Assembly (NCBI GenBank): GCA_024404435.1
Contig: JAKSPW010000107.1
Span: 1 to 5,433 of the forward strand
Length of the DNA: 5,433 bases
DNA from: Clostridia bacterium
GTDB lineage: Bacteria; Bacillota; Clostridia; Oscillospirales; CAG-272
Reading direction: 5' to 3'
Position 1 is the stretch's first letter, and every line of letters begins with the position of its first letter. Below the pieces are notes generated by a model. It was not told where the DNA came from. It made no database searches and saw only the letters and a program-made list of their open reading frames with translations. The position numbers and the translations under genes are program-made. This document shows positions 1-5,433 of the stretch, piece after piece.

Positions 1-11
1 AATAGTAAAGA

Positions 12-45
12 AAGGAGCGATTTTTCGCTCCTTGTTTTTTATTTT
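12..45. terminator. Probable bidirectional intrinsic terminator after the MATE gene
   Basis: An 8-bp perfect stem (12-19 pairing with 26-33) encloses a 6-nt loop. On the plus strand it is followed by a strong T-run (35-40 and 42-46). On the minus strand it is followed by a weaker TTTCTTT stretch (positions 11 down to 5). It starts just past the stop codon of the minus-strand MATE gene, so it can end that operon. The better T-tract faces the plus strand, which suggests it also stops a convergent gene lying left of the window. That second role is inference. Confidence 0.75.
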
Positions 46-1421
46 TCTGTTTCTTTCTGCAGTGCGGTCAGGTGTTTTATCATCCATATGTGGAACGGCA
101 CGGACACGACAAAGGTGAGAACGTCGGAGAGGGACTGCGTGAGCTCGATGCCGGTGAGTCCCATGAAGCGCGGGAGGATAAGGACGAGCGGAATGAAGAA
201 GATGCCCTGCCTGCACGAGGCGAGTATCGTTGCCGGCGTGACGTATCCGAGTCCCTGAAACAGTTGATTGACAAATGTCGAATATCCGAGGACGATGAGC
301 GGAACGCACATATACCGAAGCATCTGACCGCCGATTTTTATGACCTCGGTGTCCCCGCTTCTGAAAAGCGCGATGATGTCGCCCGAGAAGAAATACAGTA
401 CCGCGGCTGCGGTGATGCCGTAGACCGTTCCGATGACCGCCGCGACGTTGAACGACTGCTTTACGCGGTCAAAGCGCTTCGCGCCGTAGTTGAAGCCGGC
501 GACCGGCTGAAAGCCCTGACCGACACCGATGAGCATGCTGCGTAGGAGCATATAGATCTTGTTCGCGATGCTGACCGCCGCCACCGCCGCGTCTCCGTAC
601 GGGCGGACCGTGTGGTTGAGCAGCGTCGTCGCGATGCTTCCGCGACTCTGACGGAAGACGGTCGGCAGACCGACTCTGAATATGTCGACATAATCGAAAA
701 GCCTGCGGCTCGTCTTTCTCACGTCGACGTGCAGAGACGACTTTCCGGTGATAAAGAACACCGCGAGGATGCCGAACGAGACGATCTGACTGATCATCGT
801 GGCTATCGCCGCGCCTGCGACGCCCATGTCGAAAACGTAGATGAGGAGCGCATCGAGCCCGATGTTCAGTATTCCGCCGCTGCACAGACCGATCATGGAA
901 AGCGACGCTTTTCCCTCGCCGCGCAGGATGTTGTTCAGGACGAACGACGAGCAGAACACTGGCGCTCCGATGAGTATCCACAGCCCGTAATCGCAGGCGT
1001 AGGGAAGTGCCGTTTCGGTCGAGCCGAAGAGTCTCATCACGAACGGCAGGTCGATGAGACCGAGCAGCATTATGACGGCACCCATGACGAAGGAGGCCAC
1101 GAATCCGGAGGTGGCGTAAAGCTCCGCCTCTTCTTTTTTCTTTTCTCCGAGCCTTCGGGAAATGAGGCTCTGCGCGCCCATTCCGAAGCCGTATCCGATC
1201 GCCTGAATGATCGACTGGATGGCGAAGACGACGCCGACGGCGCTCGTCGCGGAGTTCCCGAGAGAGGAGACGAAATACGTGTCCGCAAGGTTGTAGATCG
1301 ACGTTATCAGCATGCTGACGGACGTCGGGATCGACAGCTTCAGCACGAGCGGAAAAACGGGAGATTCCGTCATTTTTATAAACTCGGACTTTTTTGATTC
1401 AGACGCGGCACTCACGGACAT
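39..1421 (-). CDS. MATE family efflux transporter (MepA/DinF-like)
   Basis: Predicted inner-membrane exporter of the multidrug and toxic compound extrusion family, which exchanges cationic drugs or metabolites for Na+ or H+. The 460-residue length and the run of about 12 hydrophobic segments fit the family. The first MatE half spans roughly residues 22-185, with the typical opening (SIPTSVSMLITSIYNLADTY, 30-49) and a GMGAQSLISRRLG segment (80-92). The second half spans roughly 245-410, with RVGLP (249-253), GVGQGFQPVAGFNYGA (299-314) and an FQGLG motif (388-392). Two ATGs are in tandem at 1424 and 1421. AGGAGG at 1433-1428 lies 3 nt from the first and 6 nt from the second, so the second is preferred. 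An internal Met17 (MTESPVF) matches where many homologues begin but has no ribosome binding site. The gene follows the SIS gene by 59 nt and is probably co-transcribed with it. The substrate cannot be read from sequence, and a drug-resistance role should not be assumed. Confidence 0.95.
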   Translation of the reverse strand: MSVSAASESKKSEFIKMTESPVFPLVLKLSIPTSVSMLITSIYNLADTYFVSSLGNSATSAVGVVFAIQSIIQAIGYGFGMGAQSLISRRLGEKKKEEAELYATSGFVASFVMGAVIMLLGLIDLPFVMRLFGSTETALPYACDYGLWILIGAPVFCSSFVLNNILRGEGKASLSMIGLCSGGILNIGLDALLIYVFDMGVAGAAIATMISQIVSFGILAVFFITGKSSLHVDVRKTSRRLFDYVDIFRVGLPTVFRQSRGSIATTLLNHTVRPYGDAAVAAVSIANKIYMLLRSMLIGVGQGFQPVAGFNYGAKRFDRVKQSFNVAAVIGTVYGITAAAVLYFFSGDIIALFRSGDTEVIKIGGQMLRYMCVPLIVLGYSTFVNQLFQGLGYVTPATILASCRQGIFFIPLVLILPRFMGLTGIELTQSLSDVLTFVVSVPFHIWMIKHLTALQKETEK

Positions 1422-1427
1422 CATATC

Positions 1428-1435
1428 CCTCCTTT
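1428..1435 (-). promoter_or_regulatory. Ribosome binding site of the MATE gene
   Basis: The minus strand reads AAAGGAGG here, a full anti-16S match. It is 3 nt from the ATG at 1424 and 6 nt from the ATG at 1421, so the downstream Met of the tandem pair has the usual spacing. The site begins about 13 nt beyond the hairpin at 1449-1470. Confidence 0.8.
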
Positions 1436-1443
1436 TCTCTGAA

Positions 1444-1470
1444 AATATGCCCTGCGGTTTGCCGCAGGGC
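1444..1470 (-). terminator. GC-rich hairpin between SIS and MATE genes: weak terminator or attenuator
   Basis: A perfect 9-bp stem, GCCCTGCGG (1449-1457) paired with CCGCAGGGC (1462-1470), closes a 4-nt loop. On the minus strand it is followed by ATATTTTC, so the U-tract is short and interrupted. It sits 11 nt after the SIS stop codon and just before the MATE ribosome binding site, in a 59-nt gap with no convincing promoter. It could act as a leaky terminator that lowers MATE expression or as a 3'-end stabiliser of the upstream mRNA. The stem is seen directly; its function is inferred. Confidence 0.6.
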
Positions 1471-1480
1471 GTGGCCGTTT

Positions 1481-2101
1481 TTATTCGAAAAACGCTTTTT
1501 CAACGTCGGCGCAGATTTTGTGGTATACGGGTAGGTGAAGCTCCTGCACTTTATACGTTTCGGTTTCCGGAACGCAGATACATACGTCGGAGAGCTCTTT
1601 CAGCTTTCCGCCCGATCTGCCGGTAAGCGAGATCACCTTCAGACACAGAGCTTTTGCGACCTTTGCCGCTTCAACGACATTTGCCGAATTTCCCGAAGTG
1701 CTGATGCAGATGAGCACGTCGCCTTCTTTTCCGAGTCCGAAGACTCCCTGAGCGAAAACGAGCTTCGGCTCGGCGTCGTTGCAGAACGCGGTGCCGAGCG
1801 CGCTGAGAGATGAAAGCGGAATCGCCGGCAGAGCACCCTGGAGAGAGTCGAGAGTGTCGTCGCCGAGAGAACTGCAGCGTGACCTCATCTCATCTTTCTT
1901 TTCTTTTCTCAGCTTTCTTTCACTGAGAAAGCCCTTCATCAGCTCACCCGAGATATGCTCACAGTCTGCCGAGCTTCCGCCGTTACCGCACAGCAGCAGC
2001 TTGCCGCCGTTTTTGTAGCAGTCGATAAGCATTTCCGTCGCCTGTGCGATCTCTTTTCTGCATTCGCCGAGTGACGGATAGCGGTCATATAATTCAGACA
2101 T
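1481..2101 (-). CDS. SIS-domain phosphosugar isomerase, phosphoheptose isomerase (GmhA)-like
   Basis: Cytoplasmic sugar isomerase domain protein of 206 residues. GmhA converts sedoheptulose 7-phosphate to D-glycero-heptose 7-phosphate; whether this protein uses that substrate is not known. The phosphosugar-binding loops are present: CGNGGSSADCEH (38-49) and STSGNSANV (134-142). The residues matching the GmhA zinc/catalytic set are all present: H49 and E53 (HxxxE), and Q186 and H194 (Q-x7-H) near the C-terminus. Relative to E. coli GmhA as I recall it, about 25 extra, highly charged residues lie between residues 58 and 92, before LPAIPLSSLSA. The ATG at 2101 is chosen because AAAGGAG (2116-2110) precedes it by 8 nt. 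A longer frame back to 2149 would begin inside the ROK gene and add a non-homologous arginine-rich tail. The ROK gene ends 13 nt upstream with its stop codon inside this ribosome binding site, so coupling is likely. Confidence 0.92.
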   Translation of the reverse strand: MSELYDRYPSLGECRKEIAQATEMLIDCYKNGGKLLLCGNGGSSADCEHISGELMKGFLSERKLRKEKKDEMRSRCSSLGDDTLDSLQGALPAIPLSSLSALGTAFCNDAEPKLVFAQGVFGLGKEGDVLICISTSGNSANVVEAAKVAKALCLKVISLTGRSGGKLKELSDVCICVPETETYKVQELHLPVYHKICADVEKAFFE

Positions 2102-2109
2102 TTCGTTTT

Positions 2110-2116
2110 CTCCTTT
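2110..2116 (-). promoter_or_regulatory. Ribosome binding site of the SIS gene, overlapping the ROK stop codon
   Basis: The minus strand reads AAAGGAG, 8 nt before the ATG at 2101. The ROK stop codon TAA (2117-2115) shares its last two bases with this site. Ribosomes ending ROK translation would therefore sit on the SIS start region, which favours translational coupling and fixes the SIS start. Confidence 0.8.
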
Positions 2117-3065
2117 ACAGAAGCGCCGTCGACACGGCCGCATAGTCACCGATCTCGTCTCCGAGGCTCGCGGGTACGACCTCGCACACGCCGAGCGAGA
2201 GGGGAAGTGCTTCTTTTTCGAGCACCTTTTTACACGGTTCCCACAGCAGATCGCGGGAGCGCGCGAAGATGCTTCCGATAACGATCTTCTCCGGATTCAA
2301 AAGGTCGATGAGCAGGGCGAGTCCCCGTCCGAGATGCTCGCCGCAGCTGCGGTAAACCTCAAGAGCCGTTTCGTCACCCGATTCGGCGGCATCGGCTACC
2401 GTTTTGGCCGTGACGTCAGAGGGGCCCATGCCTTCTCTGAAATACGCGGGAAGCTTGCCTTCAGCTATCTTTTCGAGAGCTGCGGCGTATCCGAGACGGG
2501 CAATACCGCCTCCGCTGCAGAAGCCCTCGAACGAGCCCGCCTTTCCGTATCCGACGGGACCGTCGTCTTCAAGACGGAGGTGCCCCGTCTCTCCTGCCAT
2601 GTCGTTCGTACCGGTGTATAACCTGCCGTCGAGGATCAGCCCCGCACCGAGTCCGGTGCCGAAGGTGAGGAATATCATGTTGCGGCATCCTTTTCCCGCG
2701 CCCCATTTCCATTCGGCGACGGCGCAGGCGTTGGCATCGTTCTGAAGATTTACTTTGACCTTATATCTTTCCTCAAGGACGTCTTTGATGCGGACCTCGT
2801 CCCAACCCGTAAGATTGGGAGGGGAGAGTATTATGCCGTGCTTTGAGTCGAGCGGCCCGCCGCAGGAGACACCGATGGCGGCAGGCTTCCTGCCTCCCGT
2901 CAGCCCGTCTGCCAGAGCGCAGAGCCTAAATATCATTTCCGTGGGACTCACCGATAGATCGGTCGCGATCTTTTCTTTCCCGAGAAACGTGACACGATCG
3001 CCGTCGATCTCGGCGGAAATGACAGCGCATTTCGTCCCGCCTATGTCAAAGCCCAACACGTACAT
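2115..3065 (-). CDS. ROK family protein, probable sugar kinase
   Basis: ROK proteins are ATP-dependent hexose or amino-sugar kinases, or related repressors, of the actin-like ATPase fold. This 316-residue protein has no N-terminal helix-turn-helix and starts directly with the phosphate loop DIGGTK (7-12), so a kinase is more likely than a NagC/XylR-type repressor. Other landmarks are NDANACAVAEW (109-119) with D110 as the expected catalytic base, GTGLGAG (136-142), and GETGH (158-162), which carries the sugar-contacting Glu and His. The usual CxCGxxGCxE zinc signature is replaced by VGYGKAGSFE (171-180): both glycines and the Glu remain but all three cysteines are absent. The ATG at 3065 is chosen because AAAGGA lies 10 nt upstream and the protein then begins at the fold's first strand. 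An in-frame GTG at 3098 lies too close to the predicted transcription start. First gene of the operon, with the SIS isomerase 13 nt downstream. The substrate is not determinable. Confidence 0.93.
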   Translation of the reverse strand: MYVLGFDIGGTKCAVISAEIDGDRVTFLGKEKIATDLSVSPTEMIFRLCALADGLTGGRKPAAIGVSCGGPLDSKHGIILSPPNLTGWDEVRIKDVLEERYKVKVNLQNDANACAVAEWKWGAGKGCRNMIFLTFGTGLGAGLILDGRLYTGTNDMAGETGHLRLEDDGPVGYGKAGSFEGFCSGGGIARLGYAAALEKIAEGKLPAYFREGMGPSDVTAKTVADAAESGDETALEVYRSCGEHLGRGLALLIDLLNPEKIVIGSIFARSRDLLWEPCKKVLEKEALPLSLGVCEVVPASLGDEIGDYAAVSTALL

Positions 3066-3075
3066 GTCCCGCCCG

Positions 3076-3081
3076 TCCTTT
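3076..3081 (-). promoter_or_regulatory. Ribosome binding site of the ROK gene
   Basis: The minus strand reads AAAGGA, followed by a 10-nt G-rich spacer and the ATG at 3065. The spacing is a little long but acceptable. It supports this ATG over the upstream in-frame GTG at 3098, which has no such site. Confidence 0.65.
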
Positions 3082-3114
3082 CCCGCCGCGCAAGGCACGG
3101 CAAGCGTTTTTTAT

Positions 3115-3143
3115 ATTATATCACGCGGCAGAGGTTTTTTCAA
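3115..3143 (-). promoter_or_regulatory. Near-consensus sigma-A promoter for the ROK-SIS(-MATE) operon
   Basis: The minus strand shows a -35 element TTGAAA (3143-3138), an exact 17-bp spacer and a perfect -10 TATAAT (3120-3115). A TG one base before the -10 gives an extended -10. The expected start of transcription is near 3108 (an A on the minus strand), leaving a 5' leader of about 43 nt before the ATG at 3065. I see no operator-like inverted repeat overlapping it. Confidence 0.85.
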
Positions 3144-3172
3144 GAATTGACGCGATTTGACCTGTAATATAA

Positions 3173-3206
3173 TAAAAAATCAGCCCCGCGATATCGCGGG
3201 GCTGAT
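3173..3206 (-). terminator. Intrinsic terminator of the SLH/beta-helix gene, built on a perfect 28-nt palindrome
   Basis: Positions 3179-3206 form a perfect 28-nt palindrome whose half-site is ATCAGCCCCGCGAT. In minus-strand RNA this gives a very stable GC-rich stem followed by six U's (3179-3174), then AUUAU. The stem begins 7 nt after the stop codon at 3214. It separates the surface-protein gene from the ROK promoter at 3115-3143. The plus strand has no T-run after the stem, so termination should be one-way. Confidence 0.9.
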
Positions 3207-3213
3207 GAGAGCT

Positions 3214-5433
3214 TTAATATCTTCCGATCTCTTCAACGGGGATCTTGAAGAAGTCCGCGTCGTCACGGATGCGGTAGTCGCCGATCGCGGGGCAGACGAA
3301 CAGCGGGTTTTCGGCGACCGTGTAGTCGTGCTCATCCTCGGAGACGAGGAACGGGAAGACGGACTTGTCAGCCGCTGCCGAGCCGCCGATCACGGCGTTG
3401 CGCGAGAAGTAGTTCACCGTGGTCAGATAGCATTCCGTCTTGCCGTAGGCCGCGAGATCGTAGCTGAAAGCATACATCTCGGGCCATCTTGCCTTCCACA
3501 GCTCGTAGCCGGGAGCTCCCTCCTTCGGGATTACGGACTCGATGTTGCTCTTTCCCGAGCTTCCGTGCTCGATGCGCTCCTCGTCCGTTTCGCTGAAATA
3601 GACGTAGTCGTTGACCGTCCTGTAGGAGCCTCCGTCAGGGAAGATCAGTACGTTGTCGTGAAAATCGTTGTCTCTGCCGCCATTCAGCACGACGTTGGTC
3701 AGACCCGCGTCGTACAGGATGTTTCCGTATGCGATGTTGCCGTCGCAGCCGTCGAAGTAGATGCCGTATCTCGCGCCGTCCGTGATGTTCTTGATCATGT
3801 TGTATCTCACCACGTTGGAGCGGTAAGCGTTGCCCGACCATGTGTAGATCTCGGTGGTCGCCGCAGCACTAAACAACATGTTGTCGAATACGTTGTACTC
3901 TATGACCGTGTCGATCGAGCTGTTGAAGCGGATGCCCGCGTGCGCGCCGTTCACGAGCTCGTTGTGCGAGACGACCGCTCCGACGCAGGAGTTGATCTCG
4001 ATGCCCTGCGCCCAGTATTCGGGCAGGCTGAAGTCGTGCAGATAGTTGTTGTCGATGACGTTATGGCACTCCTCGAGGAGCTTGACGTTCAGGTTGCCTC
4101 TGATCGAAATGCCCGTGTCGACGAAGTTCGAGAATTCGCTGTTCTTTACCGTGATATTGTTGCCGACGCAGTTCAGAGCACGGCTTCCGGAGACGTTCTT
4201 GACGTTCAGCCTGTCGAAGGTGACGTGACATCCGGCGCTCTCTATCGCCGTGGCACCGGAACAGTTGAACGACAGACCGACGAAATTCAGATAATCCGCG
4301 CCCGAGCCGAGAGTAATGAACGTGCCCGAGGTCGGGATCGCGTAGTCGCCCTGCGGGTTGTAGACGTAAAGCACCTTCGTCGAGGGATCGAACCAGTACT
4401 CACCGTCGGCGTCGAGCTGATCGGAGAGGTTCGAGAAGAAGATCGTGTCGTGCATTCTGCCTTCGTATGCAAGCACGAACTGATCGAGCGAGTATCCGTT
4501 GCCGAACGAGCTCTTTTCAAAGTCGAAGGTGAGGATGTGCGTGTCCTTGTCGTAGCTCTTCACGACGAAGGTATCGACGAGCCAGCCCGTTCTGAGGAAA
4601 CCGGTCGCCTTCATGCCCTCGATGGTGCGGAAGCCTTCGACTACCTTCGGGAGCGCGAGCTGAAGCTCGATCGACGCGAGCTCGTCGTGGGTCGTCGTCA
4701 TGTCCGTGAAATAACCGTCGTTGCCGTCGGCGGACTTATCGGGGAATCTCGCTTCCCAGCACACGCCCGCGCCCTTGAAGAGGAGCGATTTTTCGTTCAT
4801 TTCGTCGACTTTTCCCTTGAGGTCGACCTTGCGGATCGATCCGAAATTCTTTTCTTTGAAGAGATACTCGTCGGATGCGTCGATCTTCCTGAAGTCCGAA
4901 TTTTTGATGACGATGCCGTTCGAGAACAGTACCTCGCCGTCACCGTAAGCGCAGTACGTGATCGGGGACTCTGCCGTGCCCGCGTCCTCGGCGGTGAAGG
5001 TGATATTGTTGAGGTTTCCGTATTCTCCCGCGAAGAACGCGACCTTGCGCTCGCCCGCCTTGTTCAGCGTTCTGACCGCGTCGCGCGCCTTTTCAAACGT
5101 TCTGAAAGGATGAGACTTCGAGCCGTCGTTCGAGTCAGAGCCCGAGGCCGAAACGTAGAAATCGGCATCCTCTACGAGAGGATATTCCTTTTCGGTGTAG
5201 TGAGAGAACTGCATAGGCTCCTCATAAGCCACGCCGTACTCAAATACCGTCGTGTCGAAGCGGTGCATAATGGCGGCGAACTGCTCTCTTGTCGCCGTGC
5301 CGCGCGGATTCAGCTCCGTCGCGGTCACGCCCGTGACGAGTCCGACGGCGTTCGCCCACGACATGGCGTCAAGTGCGTAGTCGTGTATCTTTTTATAGTC
5401 GGCGTAGCCCTTGATATCCGCTCTCGCGTCGGT
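3214..5433 (-). CDS. SLH-domain surface protein with right-handed parallel beta-helix (carbohydrate-active-enzyme-like), 5' end beyond window
   Basis: The frame stays open to the right edge, giving 739 visible residues; the true start and any signal peptide lie outside. Numbering from the edge, residues 1-60 form an S-layer homology segment (YALDAMSWANAVGLVTG, then NPRGTATREQFAAIMHRF), which normally anchors exported proteins to cell-wall polysaccharide. After a short linker, residues 92-121 carry the usual entry of right-handed beta-helix enzymes (FYVSASGSDSNDGS, PFRTFEKARDAVR). A beta-rich insert follows, then LDADGEYWFDPSTKVLYVY (340-358) and stacked coil repeats across about 370-600 rich in N-x-I/V-x-x-N patterns (DNNYLHDF, HAGIRFN, VIEYNVFDN, RYNMIKN, YGNILYDAG). 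The C-terminus, FFKIPVEEIGRY, is typical of this architecture. The layout recalls GH141-like and other polysaccharide-acting beta-helix proteins. Catalytic residues and substrate cannot be assigned, and a non-enzymatic adhesin role is possible. The first in-frame Met (5364) is inside the SLH fold and is not the start. Confidence 0.9.
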   Translation of the reverse strand, partial: TDARADIKGYADYKKIHDYALDAMSWANAVGLVTGVTATELNPRGTATREQFAAIMHRFDTTVFEYGVAYEEPMQFSHYTEKEYPLVEDADFYVSASGSDSNDGSKSHPFRTFEKARDAVRTLNKAGERKVAFFAGEYGNLNNITFTAEDAGTAESPITYCAYGDGEVLFSNGIVIKNSDFRKIDASDEYLFKEKNFGSIRKVDLKGKVDEMNEKSLLFKGAGVCWEARFPDKSADGNDGYFTDMTTTHDELASIELQLALPKVVEGFRTIEGMKATGFLRTGWLVDTFVVKSYDKDTHILTFDFEKSSFGNGYSLDQFVLAYEGRMHDTIFFSNLSDQLDADGEYWFDPSTKVLYVYNPQGDYAIPTSGTFITLGSGADYLNFVGLSFNCSGATAIESAGCHVTFDRLNVKNVSGSRALNCVGNNITVKNSEFSNFVDTGISIRGNLNVKLLEECHNVIDNNYLHDFSLPEYWAQGIEINSCVGAVVSHNELVNGAHAGIRFNSSIDTVIEYNVFDNMLFSAAATTEIYTWSGNAYRSNVVRYNMIKNITDGARYGIYFDGCDGNIAYGNILYDAGLTNVVLNGGRDNDFHDNVLIFPDGGSYRTVNDYVYFSETDEERIEHGSSGKSNIESVIPKEGAPGYELWKARWPEMYAFSYDLAAYGKTECYLTTVNYFSRNAVIGGSAAADKSVFPFLVSEDEHDYTVAENPLFVCPAIGDYRIRDDADFFKIPVEEIGRY

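Noticed and set aside
1371..1373. Internal ATG of the MATE gene (MTESPVF) as the true start
   Set aside because: Homologues often begin here, but no Shine-Dalgarno sequence precedes it, whereas AGGAGG precedes the tandem ATGs at 1424/1421.
612..1397. Long plus-strand open frame (261 codons) opposite the MATE gene, and a similar one at 72-545
   Set aside because: They translate to highly charged, Arg/Asp/Glu-rich sequence with no domain pattern, lie antisense to a clear membrane-protein gene, and arise from its codon bias. No ribosome binding site was seen.
1485..1503. Possible promoter for the MATE gene in the 3' end of the SIS gene (TTGAAA followed by TAAAAA)
   Set aside because: The spacer is about 14 bp and the -10 is poor, so it is not a credible sigma-A promoter.
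2102..2149. Upstream start for the SIS gene, adding MTMRPCRRRFCKGENE
   Set aside because: It would overlap the ROK coding region, lacks a suitable ribosome binding site, and the added residues do not resemble the family; the ATG at 2101 has a well-spaced AAAGGAG.
3066..3098. Upstream GTG start for the ROK gene
   Set aside because: It lies only about 10 nt from the predicted transcription start and has no ribosome binding site; the protein fold begins naturally at the ATG at 3065.
3147..3173. Plus-strand promoter-like pair: TTGACG (3147-3152) and TATAAT (3168-3173)
   Set aside because: The spacer is only 15 bp, the region is AT-rich, and it would read into the terminator palindrome and antisense to the surface-protein gene, where no plus-strand gene exists.
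4287..4520. Alternative minus-strand frame rich in Arg/Ser/Thr within the surface-protein gene
   Set aside because: It is a shifted-frame shadow of the beta-helix protein with low-complexity composition and no start signals.
4782..4795. GGAGCGATTTTTCG also found in the left-end hairpin (14-27), as a possible repeat
   Set aside because: The match is only about 15 nt, lies inside coding sequence at the second site, and lacks the other arm of the hairpin there; chance similarity is the simplest explanation.

Overview
The window looks like chromosomal DNA from an anaerobic, fairly GC-rich member of the Bacillota (Clostridia), probably a gut or similar lineage. This is inferred from the S-layer-homology (SLH) segment, strong AGGAGG-type ribosome binding sites, a near-consensus sigma-A promoter, and the close family character of the four proteins. 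The exact taxon cannot be told from the sequence. All four genes lie on the minus strand, so the order of transcription runs from high to low coordinates.

Right part (3214-5433): the 3' portion of a large surface-protein gene. It enters from beyond the right edge with no start codon in the window. It carries an SLH segment at its visible N-terminus, followed by a right-handed parallel beta-helix domain of the kind found in carbohydrate-active enzymes. A strong intrinsic terminator built on a perfect 28-nt palindrome (3173-3206) closes it.

Middle (1481-3143): a near-consensus promoter (3115-3143) starts a new transcription unit. It holds a ROK-family sugar kinase/regulator-like protein (2115-3065), and 13 nt later a SIS-domain phosphosugar isomerase resembling phosphoheptose isomerase GmhA (1481-2101). 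The ROK stop codon lies inside the SIS ribosome binding site, so the two are very probably translationally coupled and may act on the same sugar or sugar phosphate.

Left part (1-1480): after a 59-nt gap holding a GC-rich hairpin with only a short U-tract comes a MATE-family efflux transporter (39-1421). Read-through past the hairpin would make it the third gene of the operon. A hairpin with T-tracts on both sides (12-33 and flanks) ends the unit and probably also ends a convergent gene beyond the left edge.

Together this suggests a surface polysaccharide-acting enzyme next to, but insulated from, a small cytoplasmic sugar kinase/isomerase pair followed by an exporter. I see no mobile element, CRISPR array, RNA gene or clear defence system, and no strong case for an undescribed system. 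The points most worth a second look are the loss of the zinc cysteines in the ROK protein, the inserted segment in the SIS protein, and the hairpin in front of the MATE gene.
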